From Clytia hemisphaerica (Eukaryota; Cnidaria; Hydrozoa; Leptothecata; Clytiidae), in assembly GCA_902728285.1 (NCBI GenBank), contig CACVBU010000567.1, positions 124,001-188,000 on the forward strand: a stretch of DNA of 64,000 nucleotides, in the 5' to 3' direction. Each line of letters opens with the position of its first letter. Within the stretch, counting starts at the first letter, position 1. Below are positions 1 to 13,600 of this stretch, in pieces. The position numbers were made by a program, and so were the translations under genes. Under the pieces are notes generated by a model. It was given only the letters and a program-made list of their open reading frames with translations. It made no database searches and had not been told where the DNA came from.

Positions 1-1338
1 TTATTATGAAGTTTTAAATCAACAATTTTTTGAAACGATTAATTTTAGATGCTAATAATTCAAACAATATATACCGTTTACCTAATTTGTCCCATTTTCT
101 TATCTAAACTTGTAATGACCAGCCTACGCCGCTTCATTGAGTGGGCTTATAATTTATAATAAGATTGTGATGAAAGTTTTCAGAGAGGGAAATAAATCTA
201 TGCTGGAAGACTTCTTTCATCATTTTTTGAGACTGCCTATAAAAATGGTGATTTGAAAATATTATTTTTAAAAAAGGTGGGAAATAATTTATTTTAAGCC
301 ATGTCACAGATTTTTATTTTATTTTGCTACTTTCGTTTCTTTTCGCGTGCAGAAATTTTCCTGTTTTTCATACGGTAAAATTACGTTACTATCTTGCATT
401 TTCTAGTAAGTCCGTATATTACATTGATTATGCTAACGATGACCCTCGTGCGACCGTGACAATTTATTTTCTTGATTTCACTGAGATGTTCGAAAAGGGG
501 TATCTTGAGAAATCTTAAACTAGTTTTTAAGATCGTAGGTGCTAGGTCAAACCTATCTTCAAGTCTTCCTTGGGCCTTGTATTTAGATTCTAAAATCATC
601 AAATTTGATTAATAGAATCTGATTGGTTGACTACGGTAAAATTGATTTTTAATTGTTCTCGGAACCAAAGAGTTATAAAATGCGGACCCGAACCGTTTTT
701 TCTAAGGGAAGGTTTAGTATAGGCATACTAGACATCACGGCTTTTTTTCTACGTAGGGTTTTCGGGCTCTAAAAATATTCGATTTTTTGACGTCATTTTT
801 AACTTTCGAAGCGATTGTAGTAGGGAAAAAATCGAATTTGCATCAAAACACTTAAAAGGCTTCTTTTTTTTCGTCAAAGTGGAACCAAAATGCGGTGAAA
901 AATGCTGGATTTTCGTGAGGTGCTCGCTAAAGAGAAAGTTTCTCAAAAATAGAGTTGATGGTTTCAGGTTACTCTGTACCAGAGTGTACCTCATGTTTAT
1001 AGTTTCGTACTACGCAATAAGTTAGCAGTAGATATCAGGTCTGTGTGTAGGCTAGTTTCAGGTATGTTTTTGTCTCTTTAAAAAATGACGAAGATTTACT
1101 CCGTTACATATCGAACGGCCATTTATTTATAGCTATTTGACTGATTTTTCGTGCACCTTGTAGATCAGTTTCGTAGAAAGAGGGCATAGATTTCTATTTT
1201 TAAATCTGGTTATCTCAATAAAAAGGGGTCATTTTTTTATACTGTTAAGAGCTATATGGTTCTCCATGAGAATAAATACATATACAATCTATAATTGCGG
1301 ACAGAGCGGTCATTTTATAGGGATTACTACTGAAGGGT
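1..1338. other. No gene recognised
   Basis: AT-rich sequence with only short, compositionally biased open frames on both strands. I see no exon with convincing splice sites and no repeat unit. It may be intron or upstream sequence of the zinc-finger gene that follows, whose first exon I could not find. Confidence 0.4.
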
Positions 1339-1587
1339 TACACGTTTTTTTTATAAGAACATCCTAAATTTTGAAGCCTTCAGATGTTCGTAGCTTTTCT
1401 GGTTTCAGGCCTAAAAATGTTCTTAACATGTTCTAATTTTCACCATTTGTGAGTATTTTTGTCCATTTTCCTAAGAAACCAGGTGTTTGTCCGCAAAACC
1501 TTAAAATGTTCTTAACTTATTCTTAAGACTTTGGTCATCGAAACCTTATGCTCTTATATATTTTGTTCTTATATAAAAAAACGTGTA
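1339..1587. mobile_element. Palindromic MITE, TACACG-type ends
   Basis: About 249 bp bounded by an inverted repeat that starts TACACGTTTTTTTTATAAGA on the left and is mirrored on the right. The interior has repeated 'ttcttaa' motifs. Related elements lie at 13052-13322 and 47819-48080, with partial relatives near 12160-12320 and 60420-60510. No coding capacity. The transposase superfamily is not identifiable from the ends alone. Confidence 0.6.
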
Positions 1588-1613
1588 CTTACTCTAACCA
1601 GTTGACTTTTCAG

Positions 1614-4600
1614 CCGATTGACTCAGATAACGTGAATAATGTACTTTCCAAGGAATTTTTCAAAGGTAATGTACAAGGAGAACTAAGGGATAAAATTTTC
1701 GAAGAATATTAAATCTGCTAATGATTGCCCAAATTAACTAATCAAGCCTTTTTGATTTGAGCCCCCCCCCCCCTTTGAATCTTTGTGTAATTTGAACTAG
1801 TGTGATAGCCTTATCTTGAAAGGTCTTACAAAAAGAATCTTCGAAATTTAAATCTTAAAATTAAGTCCTTTGTAATGATTGGGTTGAAAAGGGGTCAACT
1901 GCAATATTAATTAATTGCTATAGCTTTTTTTTAAATGTCTTTTAATAGTTTTGTACTCATTTTACTGCTTGGATTCCTAGCAATTAATTTTCCCGCTATT
2001 AAATTGTTTCATTAAGTTTTCTGGCTACAGTACTTTAAAATGACTTTCGCAATGTGCTTTTCTTTACCTTGGATTGCGAAGGTTTCTTTTTTGGTTTTAT
2101 CTCTACAGCACTTTATGGTGTGTGTTTCAGGGCCCACGCCACACTTTTTTACAAAGTAAAAATTTTTGGTTGCGCCTCCTTAGACTCTATATTCATTGGC
2201 CCCCCAATTTCAATTTCATGGCGTGGGCCCTGTGTTTGGCAATTTTACTAAATTTGTCTAATCGATACGAGAAATTTGCTAGATTTCTAGAAATATAAAA
2301 ATCTCTAGATTTCATACTTGAAAATCCGTAAAACTTAAAAGTTATTTCCGCAATTTTTAAGAGGACTGAAATTATCAGCACTAGGACCATTATTAGCAGT
2401 GAATTTTTTAAAGGTGTATTATAATATGATAAATCGTCATCATGAATTTGAATTAACTATTTTATAACTATGTATTTTAAGTCCCATACTAGTACAGCAT
2501 CAAATTTCAAAAATATAGCCGCTGATACTAAGAACATGTGCTAAATCAACACAAATTTTTTGACATTAAAAAAATCTCAAATCAAAACACTTTGAATATG
2601 TTTGCTTTTTGTGAGGAATTTTGGCATTGCTGCATGTAAAAAACCGTTTGAAGATTGTCCAATCAAAATAACAAAATAAAAACATGAGTTGACAAATGAA
2701 TTATATCTAGTAATGCCAAAACAAACAAAAGAAAACCCTAAAGAGATGCTAGTTCTAAAAGTCGTCTAAAACAAGTCTTATATATGAGTGATTGCTTAAA
2801 GCAAATAAATTCGCGCCTCCAAAAATTTATTTCAGCCAGTACCAGTTATTATCTTTTCCAACGGAACATACTATATAAATATGGATTTGTTCAATGCTGG
2901 CTATCTGATTGTGTTTTTTATTTATTTATTTATCTTAGGACAAGTGTATTCTTTAAGTATTGTGAGATAACCCCCAAAGATTTCTTAATGTCAAGCATTG
3001 TTGGTCTCCCTCAACGTCTGTTGACAAAGAATGGTTTTGTTTTTGTATTTGAAGTGATTTATGAGGTCCTTGAAAGGGATTATTTTTAGTGCTCTCTCAC
3101 CACTCATTGATGGCACCCTCTTTAAACTAAAGATAAGTGGTATCTCCAATTTTGCTTACAGTGTAATGAAGAGACCAAAGTTCTACTTCTATTTCTACCT
3201 AGGTACCCTGGCTTCAAATAAGGAACTGCGCACTATTATTTTTTGACTTTTCCAAATATATTGTTTGAAATCTTAGTCTAATGGAGTTCTAACAAGTTAA
3301 GCTTCAAATTTCATGAAATATGTGATAAACTGAGATACAGTTTTTTATTCAAAAATATCAAAAGGCTTTAAATCCTTTGACCTACATGAAAATTCACTTA
3401 ACTTCTTTTTTTTTATCCCTTAAAGAACAAGAAATTCTACACCTCTCTGACCCAGTACTAAGTTTTTATAACCTAATCTTTCGAATAAGATCTTGCAATG
3501 ATGCTGTTACTTCCTTCGTTGCAAACGTTAGACGCATCTGACGGTATTTTTAGATTCTTGCATCATCGTTGTATTGTATTGGAGACTTTCGAACGCCTTT
3601 AAAACATTTCAACATACCCTGCCATTTTGCGGTATTTTTACTTTCCAGTACTTTCCAAAATCTCTCTTTCTAAAGGGCGTTTCTGATGCGTGTTTCTTTA
3701 AACTTTGTAGTTTCCCTTTCTTTATACGCACTCAGAATGAAAGAGGTCCGGGTCATAGACCAATCATTAAAAGAAATTTGTATTTTACGCCAAGTTGTCA
3801 ATCAAACTTAACTATAGTAAATACTTCAAAAAAATTGTTCCCTTGAACAATAGGGCTCTTTTTAGTCTCGCTTCAGTTTTGTTTGATGCGCTTGTTCAAT
3901 TTTTGGGCGTTTTAAGGATAATTTCAAAGTAGAGGTATTGTATTTTAAGAGGGGAACACAATTTTAGTGGAATTTCTTCTGTTAAAGATTGTTGCGTCGT
4001 GTGATGTTTGCAAAATGATGCAAATTTTGAAGACTGCGCAATCGGCTTACCAATTGAAAAGAATGATTTTGGTAACTTGGTTTTTTTGTTTATTTGATGA
4101 TCTTTTGTGTTTTTATTGTAAATAGAAGAGCAAGTTTCTTTAAGTGTTAAAATCCTAAACTTTCCTCGAATGATGTGATTGGGATTTTTATAATAGATTT
4201 CTATTGTATTTTTCTTTCGGTAATGAAACGTTCTCTCAGGTTTAATGCATTTATAATGCATATAACCAAGGCACTTCAATTTACCGTGCCATGGTGTATA
4301 ATACACCAATAACAACGATCTTGGAGGAATTCTTTTAGTGAGTTCGAATAAGACAATTTGTTTAACCCTTCATCAATCGAACAAATGCACTTTCTCTATT
4401 GCCAGAATATTTTCTAAATGTTTTAAACCCGTTTTCTTCGTATATGGTTTAACACCTGATATATTTTTTAATCATTTTCTTTACATATTTTTCGTCATGT
4501 TCAGGCATATAATGACCAAAATGATGGACGTTATACATCACCATCATCAAACCAAGATAACAGCACCAATGCATCCTGGAGAATGTCCGGTCTGATCAAC

Positions 4601-7600
4601 GAGGTACATATTCTATCCTTCTGTCCACTATGTCTCTCAGTTTGAACCATAAGTGATTTTTATGGTTTAAGTATGCTGGCTAAATCGATCTAGCCAGCCA
4701 GGGTGCAGTACACAGTGCTGATGAGTCCCAATAAGGACGAAATGCATACACCTTTTCTGCCACCCAAATCTCCAGAGTGAATTATAGTTGGACAAAAATT
4801 TTAATTTCTTCACATACATACTTTGGATTTAAACTCTCTCTTGATTTTCCGTTTTTTCGGTTTTTTTATTTCTGGCTTAAGTCCACGGATATTCAAACAC
4901 GAAGGATAGATAGAGTTTCAGTCCTAACGATAACAGCGATACCAGAGAAGGTTCCATGGTTTATCCCAGAGAGTTTATCACGGGTTTGATTTCAAATAAA
5001 CGCATGTGTAATAAACTTCTTGATATGATTAGTATATCTTTATAACTGGAATCTCTGCTCGAACCTCTCCTTGATTCAACACCGAAACACTTGTTTCTTC
5101 AGCTCTAACAAGCAGATCTCATCTGCTTCTCAAACTAGTCATTCTTAAGAAAATACTCTTGTTATACACTCTTTGTCAAGGAAAGTCAACCTGTCAGACC
5201 TTCTGATTTTAAGTTCGATTAATCAGACTTTTTCTATGGGTTAGCAGTCTACGCATTGAAGAAGATTGTAAATAATGGTGCTTTTGATCGATTTGACTTT
5301 TAGATTTACGTTAATAGTTTTAATAATCATCCATCACTTCCTGAAGGTCATTATACTCCGGAAGTTAAGGTGTATGCACAAAATGAACTTTCTAAGGCCA
5401 GTTAACTGATTGAATTGGAATTGCATCACAACACTGTGCGTGAATTTTAATGCAATGGAGTCTTCTTTACAGTTAACTCTCTCTCTAATACGAACCTCTG
5501 ATATTCCAATCTTTCTATAATTCGAACCAAAATATCCCCCCCCCCCGAGAGTTGAATTTAAAATACTCTCTGTAATTGGTATCTTTCTCTAATATGAAGA
5601 TAATCTTGGTCCCTTGAAAATCGAATTAGAGAGATTGAACTGTAACTACAACAAGATTTCTGGCTCCCTAAGTTCTCCAATCAACCAGTGTTCTATAACA
5701 TGATTGCACCGAACCCTTGAGAAAGTTGTGTTTACCATGTCTTATGTTTGATCAGGGGGTTGATTTTGTCAAAACGTTATGTGAACTTTCAAGCCCAATT
5801 CCAGGTGCTTATGACGCTTTTTTCTTTGGATGTCCATTATTTTAAAGATTTCTTTGTACGGAAAATATTCTTAACAAGTCTTTTTGTCAATAATTTATCC
5901 ACAAATGTTAGGTGGTTCTCAAATTTTGTTCTTTACACTCAAAGTACCACCTGATCTGAAGTGATGTATTTACTGCTGACGTAAGCAGTATTAAAGGGAG
6001 TCTCTATGAAAGAAATGATGCTCAAAACCTTCCATTGTTCAGTCGACCCAGTATTTAGACCCTATTTTCTACCTGACTCATAAGACTCAAATGGACGAAA
6101 ATAGAAATACCTTTCATAATACCATCCATATATCACCAGATGGCCCTGTTTACCAATCTCTCCCCCTTTCAGAAAAATGTAACAACAATGACTTGTCTAT
6201 CTACCTACGACCCTAAAGCTGATATTTTCGTGCAAAAACACTGCAAGCCTTTGTTTTCTGGCTTTCACAACTCTTCTTAAGACCCACGCAATCTTTTCAA
6301 GTCTTTACTGAAAGCCTCTAGCCTCTGACCCATGTTTCCCCTTTTTTATTAACTGGCTTGCATAACGGTTAGCCCCAATCCCACGTAACCTTTTAGCCTC
6401 AAATAACATTTAGTGCTCTAGCAACTAAAATTAGTCTGTGATCCACCCACCCTTATATTAGCCTGCCTGCAAATGATGACGTTATGTTATTTATAAAGGT
6501 GTATTGTATTGTACAGTTTGAAATTAGCATCATTTGTATCTTTTGTCTGCTTATGGAAAGGTTGATATTGTTATAAGGTTTATAACCAGTAGCGTTCAGA
6601 GGCGAAAGTCTTTTGGTTTGAGAACATTGTTGGGGTATGGATTTTGTCTTTCTTGAAGATTGGATGGTTAGTTGTTTTTTTTTCTTGTGTTAATTTGCCC
6701 TTTTTGTATTCAGAAGGGGTAAATCAGAATTGACCTAATTTTTGACGATCTTTGTACGATTTATTGTGAGATATAGCAAAGAGGGGAAAATTGTTCTTTG
6801 CAAAGTAACCCGGAAACATTTTCAGAGTAACATGAATCAATGTGTGGCGTTTAACAATTTACAATACTATGATATAGCCCTGTCAACCTTAACAAAATAA
6901 AATTGTTGAGTTCTAGTTCACAAGGGTTGAGCATCAACTATCATGTATGTGAGCTTATCAGCGTATCAATACAATAAATTCAGCCTTATTTAGTCTGACC
7001 CAGAGCTAGATTTGAAACCTTATCTCTTTTCATGTGATCTTTTGTTTACGTGAAATAACTTCAACTCAGATTTTAAGGTTTTTCACTAATTTGAATTGCA
7101 TAGAGATTTTTATACTCTACAAATCTAAAAACATATACATTGATTTATTTGACAGCTGGGAATGTATTATAACTTTTTTCTAAATGAAGGATACTAATAG
7201 TGCGCCCTATCAGCGGTAATACCGAAATTTTTTCATACCATTGACGTCATTTTATGAGAGTAGTCAGGGTTTAATTTGAAAGTCATTATTGCTACCATTA
7301 AACTTAAATGCATTTTTTTTTCCATAAAAAATAATTTGAAACAGGATCAATACCTTCTTGAAAATTATTTTACGTAACTTACTTGCCTGACTATTAGGGG
7401 TCAAACTTGCACTTGTATATGAGTAAATATTTTACGAGGCCTGGAAAACCCGAGTTAAAAAAATCGAGTTATGACGACATAACTCGGTTTTTTAAGGTAC
7501 ACCTTAATTTTTCGAGTTACATAGCTCGGTCATTTTAGGTACACCTTAAATTTTCATAAGTTACATAACTAATTTTGACATAATTTTCCTTAACTTACAT

Positions 7601-10600
7601 AACTAAAGTTTTTTAAGGTATATAACTCGAGTTTTTATAACTCGGGTTTTTCTAATTGGTAGCTTCAGCAAGCTCTTTTGATCTTTTATTTGAAAGTTTG
7701 GAAACCAAAAAGTTTTTCCAATCAAGCTATTATTAAAAAAAGTTTAAAATGTCAAAATTCGATCTTTTCATAGTTCATCACACTGTGCCAATTTCCTGTC
7801 TATCGAAACTGTTAGATCCACACAATCTCTTTCGCCACAATTTTAGCAGGTTTTTCCAACTTTTGCAAGAGAATAACCCACACCGCACCACACCAATTTC
7901 CACCCACGCTGTTATCAACATAAATAGCTTGATTTTCTTACCAATCACAATTAAATCAGAACTGTTATCAAAGTATTCATTCAGGTTTAATAGGACATGG
8001 CTCCAGATTTCTTTACCTTCAGTTAAAAACGCCTGCATTTCTCATTTTTAAACACCAAAATCTTCGGCCTTACTGAAACTGAACAAAATGATGGATTGGA
8101 AGCTTCGATGAGATAGCTGACGAAGTCGTACATTTACATAAAGCTGCATTCCTAACTTTGAAATATCCTTCCAGAACACGGTTGGTAATTTTGGTAACTC
8201 TTCGATCCAACTTTGGAAAATAAAGAACAGAATCGTCTTAAAATGTCAAATCTTGAACAGTTTTATGTTGTTTCTATTTTTCAGCTTGAAGGCCGCTGTA
8301 AAAGTTTAGAAGAAGACAACAAACGACTTGGAGAAATGGTCCACAAATATAAAACTGAATTTGAAGTCGTAAGTTATTACATCTTTCAATCCTTGGCCCT
8401 GTTTGGGGGGTTTCTAGGGTCTGAGCATGTCGGATATGTGAGGGTATATATACATGAGATGAGAGATTTTTTAGAGAAATTCGAAAGGTCAAAAAACCGA
8501 CTCTTACCATTCGCACCATACTCAGTACCACTTTTTTTCCTAAATAACCTGGACAAGTAGTCCGCATTTCGTCTGGAAAGTGGTTTAAATTATTCTCTGT
8601 AATTTGAATCGTTCTTTAATTCGAATAAGTATATTGGTCTGTTGAAGATTGAGTTAGAGAGAGTCAATTGTATCTTTCCTTTTCTTTCAGGAAACAAGTT
8701 ATCTAAAAAAGCAAGTTTCAAATGAACACGAAAAACAACTCAAATGGAAAAACCTCTACTACAACGCCCGCTCAGAAATTACAGAACTCAAACATCAATT
8801 ACACCAAATGCGCCCTCAAAAGTTACCTTCGAAACCGCCCCCGCCATCAAGCTCAAACGCCCCAATCAGTTGTTCTGGAGCGCCTAGCAGTAGCGCAAGT
8901 TTAATTATAACGACTGCGAGCAATGAGTTGAGTGATTTAAATAATAATACGCCCATTGTTATTCCACCGCCCCACATACGAAGAATGCCGCCACACACTT
9001 CGCTGGTAAGTCTTACTCAACTATGGGTCGGTCCAATAAGTTAGAGCCGAAGTTTGGAGGTGAAAACTCTATGTAGGATTTGAAGACACTTATTCCTATA
9101 TAAGTTGCGGGTCCCTTCCTCGTTATTGTAGAAACACTGAATCTGCCGCCAGAATTTGAAAAAATGTAAACCTGAAAGTAAAGAAATTGGTGCATATGTT
9201 GGTGGTAAAAATTCACCTCTAGGCATTCTCGCCTTTCGCGTAGTTTTAAGGCTCCCAGTTCGGCTATCATTAAACTGTAAGGAAGAGGCTTGAGTCCAAA
9301 CCAGGAATTCAATTGTGCTATGACTTTGATATTAGACCAAGGGCTGGCCGTCATTTCTTGATAATAAATATTGAACAGGTCATCGACTCAATAATTACCA
9401 TTTTCATCAAAATGATGTGGGTTTTTACGACAGGCGTCACAACCAGAGTTTCTCACAGTACTGTCAAATTTGACATTATTTAGCAATTATTTTTTTGATG
9501 TTTGCATATTTCGGTTTATTTGACACAAGGCATAAGGACTGGGCTGAAATTTAGATTAAAAGATACCGACGAAATAGCTCCTCGAAATTTGCCGTAAGCC
9601 CGCTAAAAATTTTAACCACATCTAATGGAATTTCTGCGTCATTAATTTTTATGGTTTTTGTGCCCTAATTGCTCAAAGACGGTATTATGCCTTTGAAAGC
9701 CTAATCATATAGCACTTAGCAATAAATGATTACTTAGGGTCTTTCTTTATATGAACTATATTCTAGATCAATTTAATTTGTCACGTGGAGTGTCATTAAA
9801 ATTTCTTTGGCAGCGCTTTTTTACTCATACCATTCACGCGCCTGTCAAAAGAAATATTCTATATGTTACCATTTCTATATGTGGTACAATTGCTTTTATA
9901 ACCACAGATATCTTGTATAAAATACTAGATGGAGCTTCCATGGCCCTAACTGAAGCAAAAAATTATATCGACGTCACAATTTTGCTTGCGGTGTCAAAAT
10001 ACTTTAGACAAAGATGGTGCACTATTTCGCTTTACCTATCCACAGCATTAGGGAACATCTAAATGCGATTAGAATAGGGATACGATTTAGTTTAGTCTGT
10101 CACAATATCCCAGCTGAGTTCTTCATTAACTCCAAACAAACATACGCTTTCCAAGGCACTATTTATCTCTAATGATATAGAAATTACCAGAAAGCCTCGA
10201 TAAGGTATATTATTCATGATACGCACCTATGCAATTTCTTCTGACATTGCATCACGGACCCAACAGCTGATTGGTTGAAAGCGACGTATTGACTGATTTT
10301 AAGTCACTTACAACCAATCAGCTGTTGGGTCTGTGATATAACGTCAGAAGTCATTGCAATGGTGGATATTATGAATAGATTGAAATTTATGTCTTCTGTT
10401 AGTATTAAACTGGAGCTTTTAACGGAAAAATATCCGTATCATCTATCGATTAAAGATGAATCGTTGTCCGCAAACATGTCAAAGAGAATGTGTTGATAAT
10501 AGGATGACTTTATACTTTAATTTCTTTACAGGACAGTGGATGCAAAGAGTGCGAAAATGAAAGAAAGCGAACTTCTTCTGAAAGTGGTATGTATCAATAA

Positions 10601-13600
10601 ATTCATCATTTCACCTTTCTTAGGTCTGTCCCCCCCCCCGCATTACTTATAATTTGTCAAAAGTCCTGGACATTTGAAATATTTGATTATCGAAATTTTA
10701 AGGTATATACCTTGATTCAGAATTTTAGAATATACTTTTACTGGGAATTAAGATTTTTTGATTATTTGAAAGGTCAAATTAAAGCTAAAAAATTCCATTG
10801 AATACATACAGTAAATTACACCTTTTTTAATGCTTTTATTAATGATCACTCATTATAATTATCATGAAGTTTCACGTATCGTTTGGTTATCTCATTTGAT
10901 TTTGATTTTCCCCTCTCTTATCATTTTCATCGCACGTGTATCTCAGTGGTTAAATTACTCTCTGTAATTCGAATCTTTCTCTAATTTAAAGAAAATTTAT
11001 AACCCTGGAAGATCGAATTAGAGAGTGTACTGTACTATCATTCCATTCTTCCTTGACATCCACCATTCAATCCTTTGAGTTTCCCGTCATTCGGAGTTAA
11101 CATTATGGATTCTCTATAGATGAGTCACCAGCAAGAATATTTTGATCGTGGGGTTTTGTATTTGAGACGTTTAATATCATCGTATCTACAATCAGCACCC
11201 TTTCTTACATAAGGACTATGTTTAAGGACTTCCAAACTATTTCCCTAAATTCTTCCTTAACGATTCAAACCATTTGTATGCAATCTTCCCCTTTCTTTCT
11301 CTCTCTCTCTCTCTGTCTACCAACATTTTTGCGTTTACTAATCTTATGCACACCTTTCTGTCGTGATATTCTTCATTCGTTCCAGTCCTTTTTCTTGTAA
11401 TTCGTCCATTTTTAAACAGGGGTGGGGCTAAGGAAGATCTCAAAATATATATTGTATAACCTCCATTCTTTGTCTGGACTGATGTAAAAAATTCTTCCCA
11501 TTGAAGTTAAGCATCCTTAAGACATCATTTGCTATCGGTGTTCTTTGTTTTCCCGTGGGAGGATGCACTCGATTAATGTGACCGTATGTGCGGCCCAAAA
11601 TTAGGCCTTTAAAATAGGGCCCTTAACTCCTTGACGTTCTCAAAAACTTTTTTCAATGCTTAAACTTTTGAATCGAATTATCTCGATTTTGGTGATAGCT
11701 AAACCCTTAATGTTTGGTACCGTTCGAAAGCTCTTTCAAAGCTCTATCTTTTCAGCGTGCCAGATTTTTGAATTAGGTCCTCAATCAAAACTACTGGCAG
11801 CCGAAAATATTGTTTCTGAGAGGACAAAATTTTGCCGGTGGGACGTCAAGGAGTTAAAGTTCAGAAAAAGCCAAATTCCTTTTATCGTTTCAAATCTTCA
11901 AAAAATACAATGCGGCCAGTATTCTCAGTACAGTTTTGACTCATCTTAAAAAGAAAGTTCTAATGAACCCATAATTACAGTGGAATTTTATCTTTTCGTC
12001 TTTTAATCATAATGAGATTCGATGATCATATTTTTCGATGATTTTTTTAAGCACTTAATAAGAGCTTAATCGATGAGTCCTCATGCTATGCTTAAGGTTA
12101 CGTAATTAGATAACAATTGAAACCCACCAATTACAAGGATTCAGAGCAGATTATACTTTTTTTATTTAAGAACAAACTACATAAGAACATAAGGCTTTGA
12201 TGGCCAAAATGTTGAGAACAAGTTGATAACATTTTAAGGCTTCGCGGACTCTAAAACACCTAATTTCTTAGGAAAATGGACAAAAGTACTCAAAAAATGG
12301 CGAAAAATATGGTTGGCTGGAAAATGGTTAAAATTGGTTAAAATTACTCTCTGTAACTCGAATCTTTCTCTAATTTGAAGAACATATTTGGCCCCATGAT
12401 CGATCGAATAAAAGAGAGAAACAAATATTTTTCATCAATATTGTCTGTAAGGGCTGTCTACGCTATATTTGGTAAATACCTAATTAACGTCATTAAGAAA
12501 GTTAAAAATAATATTTTCTCCCCCAGAGATAAATACCACCAGAAGGTACGTTGCATTATTTAAGAGTTAGTCATGTTGCTATTTTATGAATAACAACTAT
12601 ACGGGACGAGATGGAGTTTTTACAAGCTGTTATTTGATTTGGTTGGTCGTTAATCAGTAATAAAACAATTTTGTTACTTTTTCCAAAGAACGCGTCATTT
12701 TTATTGCTTCAAATGACCAATTATTAAAGTATCTTATAAAAACTCAATCTCATCTGAACTATACAGAGCGCTTTAAAGCAATCTTATTGTAAGGCAACCT
12801 TGTACCCATGTATCAATTTACGTTATTAAGTAATTAACGCCAGAGAGTATTTTTCGACACTATAAATTCGGGATGAGCTGGAGTTTTTACAAGATACTTC
12901 ACTAATTGGTCATTTAAAGTGATAGAGATGACGCGTTCTTTAGAAAAAGTAATGAGATTCTTTTATTACATCTTAACGACCAACCAAATCAAATAAGAGC
13001 TTGTAAAAACTCCAGCTTGTCCCATAAATTCAAACATTGAAAAAAGCCGGATACACGCTTTTTTTTATAAGAATACACTTTATAAGACTGCCCATGATGG
13101 AAATGGCCAAAAGATTGAGAATAATGCTAAGAATATCACCATCATGGAATTTTGCTACTCAAGCTAAGAATGCCATTTTTAGACCATTTTAAATTATAAA
13201 TTGTCAATTAGGATCCTAACCTGAGAATGCTGTAAGAATATTTTAGGATGATTTTCCCAAAAAGATTAAGAATATCCATGATGAAATGGATTTGCACCAT
13301 TCTAATAAAAAAAAAGCGTGTAATACGCAGGGATTAAGTTTATTGCATAGTACTTTGGAATATAGTTGAGAAATCATTAATTGCTCCCGTCTACCGTACA
13401 TACCTTACAAAATGATAATCACTGATGTACGTCAAGTTTATATGTAAGTTGCATTTGATAGTAAGGCACAGAACTTTCTCTATCTTGAATAAAGAAAAAT
13501 CGACACAGGCAAAATCGTGAAATCCGCTGAAGCACAAAGCGTTCTGTTGATTCGTAGTCCTTGATTTATTACCCTTTAATTCTATGTACACGCTAATTAC

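Noticed and set aside
3896-4315. 139-codon minus-strand frame
   Set aside because: Lys/Ile/Asn-rich composition as expected from AT-rich DNA; no domain, no supporting splice signals, and it lies between exons of the zinc-finger gene.
12527-12545. 19-nt candidate micro-exon in the zinc-finger gene (acceptor 'tctcccccag', donor gtacgt)
   Set aside because: Including it shifts the frame of the zinc-finger exon (19 is not a multiple of three), so it is at most a cryptic exon.
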